Shown here piece by piece: positions 6,322 through 12,359 of a stretch of 12,359 bases of DNA. The notes under the pieces were generated by a model. The model was given only the letters and a program-made list of their open reading frames with translations, did not search any database and was not told the origin of the DNA. The translations under genes were made by a program, and so were the position numbers. How positions within the stretch are numbered: the stretch's first letter is position 1; each line of letters opens with the position of its first letter. Source of the stretch: Mycoplasmatota bacterium (GTDB taxonomy: Bacteria; Bacillota_I; Bacilli_A; RF39; UBA660); the NCBI GenBank assembly GCA_012512795.1, contig JAAZDL010000161.1:1-12359 (forward strand), in the 5' to 3' direction.

Positions 6322-6343
6322 TTATGTTACAATTGTAACATAA
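6322..6343. promoter_or_regulatory. Perfect 22-bp operator palindrome over the synthetase -10
   Basis: Every base from 6322 to 6343 pairs with its mirror position; the left half is TTATGTTACAA. The extended -10 of the plus-strand gene, TG-T-TACAAT (6325-6333), lies inside it, so an occupied site would block RNA polymerase. Its centre is about 43.5 bp from the second site, close to four helical turns. The divergent TetR protein is the obvious binder. Confidence 0.75.
6325..6333 (+). promoter_or_regulatory. Extended -10 promoter of the acyl-CoA synthetase-like gene
   Basis: TG-T-TACAAT is an extended -10 with one mismatch to TATAAT, inside the 22-bp palindrome and 32 bases before ATG 6366. The leader is longer than at the other promoters here, leaving room for operator control. 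A -35 is not convincing. Confidence 0.5.
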
Positions 6344-6365
6344 GAGGGAGATAAAGGAAATAGTT

Positions 6366-8096
6366 ATGGGAATAGTTAATGATTATATAAAAAAGATGTT
6401 AGATAGCTTTAAAAAGCCACAAATAGATAATGAAAGACCGTGGCTTAAGTATTATATCGAAAAAGAAAAGTCTGAGCATTTAACTTATTTAAAAGGTAGT
6501 ATGTATGACGGTGTTAAAGATACTGCTTCTAGAAATGAAAATAGAGTTGCTCTTAGGTTTTATGGAGTAGAAATTACTTATAAAAAGTTTATGAAAAATG
6601 TAGACTTAGTTGCTGCTTCTTTGCAACAATTTAATATAGTAGAAAATGAATGTGTTACGATATGTATGCCAAACTCTCCAGAGAGTTTTGCTCTTATTTA
6701 TGCAGTTAATAAAATAGGTGCTATAGCTAACATAGTTCATCCGCTTTCAACTACTAAAGAAATAGAAAGAGCTTTAAGTGAAACTAATAGTTCTACTTTG
6801 TTTTGTGCTGATGTATCAATGCCTAAAGCAAGAGATATTAAAGTTAAGAATTTTGTTATGGTTCCTACTAGTACTAGTTTACCTAAAGTATTAAAAGTTT
6901 TATACAATATTAAAAATTCTGCTAATATGAAAATAGAAAAACATATGTTAAATTGGGATATGTTTATTCTAAACTTTAAAGAAGGAGAATTTTATGTAAA
7001 AAGAAAAGATACTGATCCATGTGCTATTATATATAGTGGTGGTACTACTGGTAAACCTAAAGGTATTATTTTATCTAACTTAAATTTTAGTGCTATGGCT
7101 CAACAAACAGCTCATCTTTGTGATCTTATAAGGCCTGGATATTCAGTTTTATCTGCTTTACCTATATTTCATGTATTTGGTCTTTCTGTATGTGTTCACA
7201 CATGTTTATTAGGTGGTATGACTCTTATAGTACTACCTAAGATAGACACTAAAAATATTAATAAAGAATTAAAGAAACATAAACCAAATGTTTTCCCTGC
7301 TGTACCTTCTTTAATTAAACTTATAGTTAATGGTAATGATCCTGGTAAAAATGGATTTAAAGATATCAAATTAGTAGTAGTTGGAGGAGATTATCTTTCT
7401 GCTGACTTAAGAATTGAGATGGAAAAATATCTTAAAGATCATGGAAGTAGTGCAATTGTTAAAATAGGTTACGGTTTATCTGAGGCATCAGGTTTTGCAT
7501 CTTCTAATGTATTATTAGAAGAGCATTTAGATAGTTTAGGTATACCTAATCCTGATACTGAACTTAAAATATTTGAACCAGGTAGTGATATAGAAAAACA
7601 TATAGGTGATATAGGTGAAATATGTATAACTGGTCCTACATTAATGATGGGATATATAAATGAAGATAAGGAAACTAACAATACTTTAGTTAAACATATA
7701 GATGGAAAAGTATGGCTTCATACTGGTGACTTAGGATATAAAGATGAAAATGGTATATTTTACTATTCGTCAAGATTAAAAAGAATGATTATTTCAAATG
7801 GATATAATATATATCCAATAGAATTAGAAGAAATTATAACTAAGTGTGAATATGTATCTGCATGTACTGTTATAGGAATACCTCATAAAATTAAAAGCCA
7901 AGTACCTAAAGCTGTTATAGTTCTTAAAAAAGGAGTTGAAGATACTCCTAAAGTTAGAACTGATATCAAAAGATATTGTTATGAAAATATAGCTAAATAT
8001 GCTATACCTGCTGAATATGAGTTTAGAGATTCTCTACCTGTAACAGCAGTTGGAAAAGTGGCTTATAAAACTTTAGAAAATGAACATAAAAAATAG
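6366..8096 (+). CDS. AMP-binding acyl-CoA synthetase-like enzyme
   Basis: This 576-residue adenylate-forming enzyme should activate a carboxylic acid, most likely a fatty acid, with ATP to an acyl-AMP and then a thioester, usually CoA. Core motifs are intact and in order: A3 P-loop YSGGTTGKPKG (223-233), A5 GYGLSE (368-373), A7 TGD (453-455), the A8 hinge region RLKRMIISNGYNIYPIELEE (470-489), and the A10 Lys564 in TAVGK. Length fits single-domain long-chain ligases; there is no carrier domain and no membrane segment. The ATG at 6366 follows AAAGGA (6353-6358) by seven bases. The gene stands alone between an operator-controlled promoter and a terminator on its stop codon. Control by the divergent TetR protein supports a lipid-related role, but the chain length, and a role in lipid salvage versus breakdown, cannot be told. 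No beta-oxidation genes are nearby. Confidence 0.88.
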   Translation: MGIVNDYIKKMLDSFKKPQIDNERPWLKYYIEKEKSEHLTYLKGSMYDGVKDTASRNENRVALRFYGVEITYKKFMKNVDLVAASLQQFNIVENECVTICMPNSPESFALIYAVNKIGAIANIVHPLSTTKEIERALSETNSSTLFCADVSMPKARDIKVKNFVMVPTSTSLPKVLKVLYNIKNSANMKIEKHMLNWDMFILNFKEGEFYVKRKDTDPCAIIYSGGTTGKPKGIILSNLNFSAMAQQTAHLCDLIRPGYSVLSALPIFHVFGLSVCVHTCLLGGMTLIVLPKIDTKNINKELKKHKPNVFPAVPSLIKLIVNGNDPGKNGFKDIKLVVVGGDYLSADLRIEMEKYLKDHGSSAIVKIGYGLSEASGFASSNVLLEEHLDSLGIPNPDTELKIFEPGSDIEKHIGDIGEICITGPTLMMGYINEDKETNNTLVKHIDGKVWLHTGDLGYKDENGIFYYSSRLKRMIISNGYNIYPIELEEIITKCEYVSACTVIGIPHKIKSQVPKAVIVLKKGVEDTPKVRTDIKRYCYENIAKYAIPAEYEFRDSLPVTAVGKVAYKTLENEHKK

Positions 8097-8112
8097 GAGA
8101 AATCCTTTTTTT
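8089..8112 (+). terminator. Terminator with GAAA tetraloop on the synthetase stop codon
   Basis: AAAAATAGGA (8089-8098), loop GAAA (8099-8102) and TCCTTTTTTT (8103-8112) form a hairpin with one T/T mismatch and a run of seven T. The GAAA loop is a stable GNRA type. The stop TAG (8094-8096) lies within the left arm. Confidence 0.7.
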
Positions 8113-8113
8113 A

Positions 8114-8143
8114 TTGTAATATTAATATAATATATGATATTAT
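8114..8143 (+). promoter_or_regulatory. Promoter of the surface-protein gene
   Basis: TTGTAA (8114-8119) and TATTAT (8138-8143) are 18 bases apart. The -10 is extended by TG at 8135-8136. It ends 19 bases before ATG 8163, and AGGTGA is at 8153-8158. A second TATAAT at 8147-8152 abuts the Shine-Dalgarno; its use would give an almost leaderless mRNA. Confidence 0.5.
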
Positions 8144-8162
8144 ACATATAATAGGTGATAGT

Positions 8163-9422
8163 ATGAAAAGGGTATTGTTTTTAGTTATTTTAATTGTTAT
8201 GTTTCCACTTATAGTTTTAGCTGATAGTAGTTGTGGAATTGAAAAAGATAATAGTGAGGATTATATTTTAAAATCAGGAGATGTTACTACTGTATATATT
8301 TATACAACTATAAATAATGAATCTCCTAAGATTAGTTCTTTAACTGCTCAATTATACTATAATCCTTATGTATTTGAATTATTAGAAGATTTTGATAATA
8401 AGTTTTTCTTTTTAAATGAAGGATGGAGTGAAACTAGTTCTAAGAAGTATTCTTCTATTTTAAAATTCCAAATAAGTGGTAGTGATTTAACAATACCTTT
8501 ACTTAAGTATGATTCATCAAATATTTTAACTATGATTAAATTTAAAGTTAAAAATAATGTTAAAAGTCAAAATACTACTATTGAACTTATAGGAGATGGA
8601 AATACATATATTAAAAGTATAAATGCATCAGATTCTAATGTATTTGATATTAATTGTGATAAGACAATTCTTTCATATGAAATTAATAATAATGCTACAG
8701 TTAACACAAAAGATTCAAAGTTATCATCAGTATATCTTACAGCATCAGATGATAGATATGTTTATATGACTCCTGAGTTTAATCCTATAATAACTTCTTA
8801 TACAGTATATACTGAAGGAGAAGAAATATATATAAGTGGAAAATGTGCCTCTAGAGTATGTACTACTACTAGTAGTAATACTAAACTTAAAAAAGGAAGT
8901 AATATTATTAAAATTAAATCTACATTTGAAGATAGTAATACAATTTATACTTTCAATGTTATAAGAGAAGATACAGAAAATGAATTTTATTATCCAGTAT
9001 TAAATAATATTCATATACTTAATTATTCTACTATTGAAGAATTTAATCCTTACTATAATACTTATCATTTAATGGTACCTAGTAGTGAATCTAGTTTATT
9101 TATAGATTATGATACTGATGATGTTAATACAGTTCATATATATAATAATGAAAACTTTGTATATGGAGAAAATATAGTTATTATTGAAGTAAGTGATTTT
9201 AAGGGAAATTACAAAAACAAATATTATCTTATTGTAAATAAAACACAAGAAGTAGATGATGAAAAAACTATAATTGAAGAACAAAAACAAAATAAAGAAG
9301 AATATAAACAAACTAATAATAAAATATATATAATGTTTGTAATCTTTATGTCTTTATTTGTAGTAGGTTATGTAGTATTTGAAATATTATTTAATAAAAA
9401 AAATATAATTAAAAAGAAATAG
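8163..9422 (+). CDS. Secreted, membrane-anchored cohesin-like and cadherin-like surface protein
   Basis: This 419-residue protein has a signal peptide (about 1-20, likely cut after VLA), so most of it is outside the cell. Residues about 35-170 resemble a cohesin-type beta sandwich (SGDVTTVYIYTTIN..., SLTAQLYYNPYVFELL). Two tandem cadherin-like beta-sandwich units follow, about 186-269 and 277-360, each with the pattern 'L..v.L / F.P....Y.v / G.N.i.i / Y...v'. A hydrophilic, Glu/Lys/Gln-rich linker (361-386) leads to a single transmembrane helix (about 388-408) and a basic cytoplasmic tail. It has four Cys (24, 165, 228, 233), all outside the membrane; no lipobox. Similar proteins serve in adhesion or wall contact, but the partner is unknown. 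Its own promoter and terminator make it a single-gene unit. Confidence 0.8.
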   Translation: MKRVLFLVILIVMFPLIVLADSSCGIEKDNSEDYILKSGDVTTVYIYTTINNESPKISSLTAQLYYNPYVFELLEDFDNKFFFLNEGWSETSSKKYSSILKFQISGSDLTIPLLKYDSSNILTMIKFKVKNNVKSQNTTIELIGDGNTYIKSINASDSNVFDINCDKTILSYEINNNATVNTKDSKLSSVYLTASDDRYVYMTPEFNPIITSYTVYTEGEEIYISGKCASRVCTTTSSNTKLKKGSNIIKIKSTFEDSNTIYTFNVIREDTENEFYYPVLNNIHILNYSTIEEFNPYYNTYHLMVPSSESSLFIDYDTDDVNTVHIYNNENFVYGENIVIIEVSDFKGNYKNKYYLIVNKTQEVDDEKTIIEEQKQNKEEYKQTNNKIYIMFVIFMSLFVVGYVVFEILFNKKNIIKKK

Positions 9423-9440
9423 CGCTCTATTTCTTTTCTT
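9412..9440 (+). terminator. Terminator overlapping the surface-protein stop codon
   Basis: A perfect 11-bp stem, AAAAGAAATAG (9412-9422) with CTATTTCTTTT (9427-9437), and a CGCT loop run into TTTTCTTT. The left arm encodes the last Lys codons and the TAG stop. It resembles the DedA/TetR terminator arm in sequence (AAAAAGAAATA). Confidence 0.75.
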
Positions 9441-9456
9441 TATTTATGAAATGTAA

Positions 9457-9462
9457 TATAAT
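9457..9462 (+). promoter_or_regulatory. -10 box of the pyruvate oxidoreductase gene
   Basis: TATAAT ends 15 bases before ATG 9478, with AGGTGA at 9468-9473 between them. No convincing -35 is seen; the bases at the right spacing are the terminator's T-rich tail. The TATAAT-5-AGGTGA arrangement equals that before the alkyltransferase gene. Confidence 0.45.
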
Positions 9463-9477
9463 TAAATAGGTGATTAT

Positions 9478-12359
9478 ATGAAAAAAAATTATATTATAGA
9501 TGGCAATGAAGCATCTGCGATGGGGGCTTATATTTTTAGTGAGTTATGTGGAATATATCCTATAACTCCAGCTACTCCTATGGCTACATTAGTTGATAAA
9601 TGGAGTTCACAAGGAAGAAAAAACTTATTTAACGATACTGTTAAAGTTATTGAAATGCAAAGTGAAGTAGGTGCTGCGGCAGTTACTCATGGTGCATTAC
9701 AAGCAGGAAGTTTAGCAACAACTTTTAGCGCATCACAAGGTTTGTTACTAATGATTCCAACAATGTACAAAATGGCAGGAGAGATGTTACCGGCAGTTAT
9801 TCATGTTGCTGCTAGAAGTATTGCTACTCATGCTCTTTCAATATTTGGAGATCATCAAGATATATATGCTACTCGTAGTACAGGTTTTTGTATGCTCTCA
9901 AGTTCTTCTGTTGAAGATGCTTATTATATGAGTTTAGTTTCTCATTTAGCAGCAATAGATGGAAAACTACCTTTCTTACATTTCTTTGACGGATTTAGAA
10001 CTAGTCATGAATTAAATAAAGTATCTTTACTTGATGATAATGAAGTTTTAAAATTAATTGATTATGAAAAAATATATGAATTCAAAAGAAAAGCTTTAAA
10101 TATAGGAAAAGAAATAACTCGTGGAACTTCTCAAACTGCTGATGTATACTTTCAAAATACTGAAGTTAGAAATAAATACTATAATGATATGCCTAATATA
10201 GTAAATAAATATATGGAAAAGATAAATGAGTTAGCTCAAACATCTTATAAACCATTTAATTATTATGGAGATCCTAAAGCAACTCATATTATAGTAGCAA
10301 TGGGAAGTGTATGCGAAACAGTTAAAACTGTAGTAGATGAACTTAATAAAAATGGAAGAAAAACGGGATTAATAGAAGTATTTCTATATAGACCTTTTAG
10401 TAGTGAGTATTTATTAAATGTCTTACCTAAAACAGTTACTAATATAGCTGTTCTTGATAGAACAAAAGAATCAGGAAGTACTGGAGAACCTTTATATTTA
10501 GATGTAATGGAAGTTTTAAAACATAAAAATATACATATTTATGGAGGAAGATATGGTCTTTCTAGTAAAGATGTTCCTCTTAAAGATATAAATGCTGTAT
10601 TTGAAAACATATTTAGTGATAATCCTAAAAATGGATTTACTATTGGGATAGTAGATGATGTAACATATCTAAGTTTAGAACCAAAGGAATTAAATGTTGA
10701 TGTTGATTATAAAGAAATTAAAGTATTTGGTTTTGGCTCTGATGGTATGGTTGGTGCTTCTAAAAACTTAATGAAAGTTTTAGGGGAAAAAAGTGATTAT
10801 GTACAAGGTTATTTTGAATATGATTCTAAAAAAAGCGGAGGAGTTACTGTTTCTCATTTAAGAGTAGGTCCTTCGAAAATAAATGCTCCATATTTTTTAA
10901 CTTCACCTGATTTTATAGTAATATCAAAAGATGTTTATTTAAGTAGATACTTTTGTTTAGAAAATATAAAAGAAAATGGTAAATTATTAATATCTAGTTC
11001 TCTTAATGATAAAGAATTAAATGATTTAATTAGTTATGAAAATAAAAAAGAGATAATTGATAAAAATATTAAAGTTTATGTATGTAACTTAGAAGAGTTA
11101 AATGATAAATATTCTTTAGGTGGTAAGATTAATAATATTATGTCATATTATATGTTTAAAATCTTAAATAAAGGTAATGAAGCTATTGAAGACTTTAAAG
11201 AACTTATTAAATCTACTTATAGTAGTAAAGGTAACATAGTTGTTGAGAATAACTTAAATGCTTTAGAAGAGTCTGAAAAGTATCTTGAAGAAGTAGACAA
11301 TAATATATTTGTTTTAGATAAAAGTGAAACTAATGATAAAACTGTAATAAGTGAAATGATATATAGAAGAGGAGATAATCTTAGTGTATCAAACTTTATA
11401 GATCATGCAGATGGAACTTATGAAGGCGGAAGTGCTTCTTTAGATAAAAGGAAAATATCTTCTTTTGTACCTAAATGGTGTAAAGAAAATTGTATTCAAT
11501 GTAATCAGTGTGCATTTGTTTGTCCACATGCAGTTATAAGACCTTTTTCACTTACTGATAATGAGTGTTTAGAAGCCCATATAGATAAGAGTGAAACTAT
11601 TGAAAGTCTTGGAGAGAAAAACAAAAATTTCTTTATTTCAGTATCTGAATCTAATTGTACTGGGTGTGGATTATGTATAAAAGCATGTCCAGGTAAAAAT
11701 GGAGAAAAAGCATTAGTAGAAGGTGAATATAGTGTGAGAATGGACAAGATAAGTGATCACTTATTTGAAAATCAAGATAATATAACACCATTTAACAAGT
11801 TTACTGTTAAAGGAGTAGGGTTTCAAAAGCCATACTTTGAGTTTAGTGGAGCATGTGCTGGCTGCGGAGAAGCTGCGTATATTAAAATCTTAACTGAACT
11901 TTATGGTAAAAATATAGTTATAGCAAATGCAACAGGTTGTTCTTCAATATATGGAGCATCTCTTCCAATTACTCCTTATAAAATACCTTGGATGAACTCT
12001 TTATTTGAAGATAATGCAGAGTTTGGACTTGGCGTGCACTCTTCTTATAAAAAAATGAGAGAGAGAATTAAAGAGATAATGATTCAAACTAAAGATGTTG
12101 TTGATTCTGAAGTTAAAGAAACTTATAAAGAATGGATAGACAACATGGAGGATGATGATTTAACTTTAGTTATTAAAGATAAACTAGATAAGTCTGAAAT
12201 TCCAAATGAATTAAGAATATTACTTGATTATATTCCATCTAGAAAAGTATGGATACTAGGAGGAGATGGTTGGGCATACGATATAGGTTATGGTGGTCTT
12301 GATCATGTACTTTATAGTAATGAAGATGTTAACATTTTAGTTCTTGATACTGAAGTTTA
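9478..12359 (+). CDS. nifJ: Pyruvate:ferredoxin (flavodoxin) oxidoreductase, 3' end missing
   Basis: This frame stays open for 960 codons to the right edge; the family is usually about 1,170-1,190 residues, so roughly the last 200 are outside. The enzyme splits pyruvate and CoA to acetyl-CoA, CO2 and reduced ferredoxin in anaerobes. Visible motifs are YPITP near residue 27, IATHALSIFGDHQDIYATRSTGF in the pyruvate-binding domain, FGFGSDGMVGASKN in domain III, and two 4Fe-4S ferredoxin-type clusters (Cys672, 675, 678, 682 and Cys727, 730, 733, 737). The TPP domain has SGACAGCGE (Cys793, Cys796), Cys821, spaced 25 residues on as in the characterised enzyme, and GDGWAYDIG (929-937). The fourth ligand of the proximal cluster would be past the edge. 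ATG follows AGGTGA by four bases. Single-chain homodimeric type; nothing seems altered. Confidence 0.96.
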   Translation, partial: MKKNYIIDGNEASAMGAYIFSELCGIYPITPATPMATLVDKWSSQGRKNLFNDTVKVIEMQSEVGAAAVTHGALQAGSLATTFSASQGLLLMIPTMYKMAGEMLPAVIHVAARSIATHALSIFGDHQDIYATRSTGFCMLSSSSVEDAYYMSLVSHLAAIDGKLPFLHFFDGFRTSHELNKVSLLDDNEVLKLIDYEKIYEFKRKALNIGKEITRGTSQTADVYFQNTEVRNKYYNDMPNIVNKYMEKINELAQTSYKPFNYYGDPKATHIIVAMGSVCETVKTVVDELNKNGRKTGLIEVFLYRPFSSEYLLNVLPKTVTNIAVLDRTKESGSTGEPLYLDVMEVLKHKNIHIYGGRYGLSSKDVPLKDINAVFENIFSDNPKNGFTIGIVDDVTYLSLEPKELNVDVDYKEIKVFGFGSDGMVGASKNLMKVLGEKSDYVQGYFEYDSKKSGGVTVSHLRVGPSKINAPYFLTSPDFIVISKDVYLSRYFCLENIKENGKLLISSSLNDKELNDLISYENKKEIIDKNIKVYVCNLEELNDKYSLGGKINNIMSYYMFKILNKGNEAIEDFKELIKSTYSSKGNIVVENNLNALEESEKYLEEVDNNIFVLDKSETNDKTVISEMIYRRGDNLSVSNFIDHADGTYEGGSASLDKRKISSFVPKWCKENCIQCNQCAFVCPHAVIRPFSLTDNECLEAHIDKSETIESLGEKNKNFFISVSESNCTGCGLCIKACPGKNGEKALVEGEYSVRMDKISDHLFENQDNITPFNKFTVKGVGFQKPYFEFSGACAGCGEAAYIKILTELYGKNIVIANATGCSSIYGASLPITPYKIPWMNSLFEDNAEFGLGVHSSYKKMRERIKEIMIQTKDVVDSEVKETYKEWIDNMEDDDLTLVIKDKLDKSEIPNELRILLDYIPSRKVWILGGDGWAYDIGYGGLDHVLYSNEDVNILVLDTEV

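Noticed and set aside
7469..7681. Open frame of 70 codons on the minus strand inside the synthetase gene
   Set aside because: It lies wholly within a gene with intact family motifs, has no Shine-Dalgarno-backed start, and its translation resembles no protein.
8865..8878. Perfect palindrome TACTACTAGTAGTA
   Set aside because: It falls within a Thr/Ser-rich coding stretch using ACT and AGT codons, so the symmetry follows from codon repetition rather than a regulatory site.
9096..9311. Open frame of 71 codons on the minus strand inside the surface-protein gene
   Set aside because: The Phe/Ile/Tyr-rich translation is what the complement of AT-rich Asn/Lys/Glu codons yields; no ribosome site or homology.
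11505..11747. Open frame of 80 codons on the minus strand inside the oxidoreductase gene
   Set aside because: It is antisense to the Cys-rich ferredoxin domain, whose motifs are all in the plus frame; no independent support.

Overview
The window is a gene-dense, very AT-rich bacterial segment. It holds ten protein genes: nine complete, and one (pyruvate:ferredoxin oxidoreductase) cut off by the right edge. No RNA genes, mobile elements, CRISPR arrays, attachment sites or phage genes could be supported. Strong Shine-Dalgarno sites, Gram-positive-type promoters, U-tract terminators, TGG for Trp, codons ending in A/T and AGA for Arg suggest a low-GC Firmicute of the Bacilli/Mollicutes grade that uses the standard bacterial code. 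A nifJ-type oxidoreductase next to a cytoplasmic GH13 maltodextrin hydrolase fits an anaerobic sugar fermenter, perhaps from a gut. The genus cannot be read from the window.

Layout. Positions 1-398 are non-coding: the tail of something upstream, a terminator at 204-235, and promoter elements for the first gene. Positions 399-3829 look like one transcription unit: a cytoplasmic HExxH zinc-peptidase-like protein, a two-TM protein with a C-terminal zinc ribbon, and a neopullulanase/cyclomaltodextrinase-type GH13 enzyme. Positions 3832-5731 hold three genes, each with its own promoter close to its start codon: an HDDC2/YfbR-like HD nucleotidase, an O6-alkylguanine-DNA alkyltransferase homologue and a DedA membrane protein. 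They end at a bidirectional terminator shared with the convergent TetR-family gene (5747-6265, minus).

The TetR gene is divergent from an acyl-CoA synthetase-like gene (6366-8096). Their intergenic region has a perfect 22-bp palindrome over the synthetase -10 and a second, near-perfect site at the regulator's predicted transcription start. This is a textbook local repressor circuit, probably for fatty-acid activation. A secreted, membrane-anchored cohesin-like/cadherin-like surface protein follows (8163-9422), then the oxidoreductase (from 9478).

The most distinctive feature is regulatory compactness. Six genes carry a -10 box only 15-21 nt before the start codon, so predicted mRNA 5' ends fall at or just before the Shine-Dalgarno. 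Two of those -10 boxes overlap the stop codon of the gene before, and three terminators are built on or against stop codons. The alkyltransferase homologue also lacks two residues that are catalytic in human MGMT. I saw no defence system or other clearly new multi-gene system.
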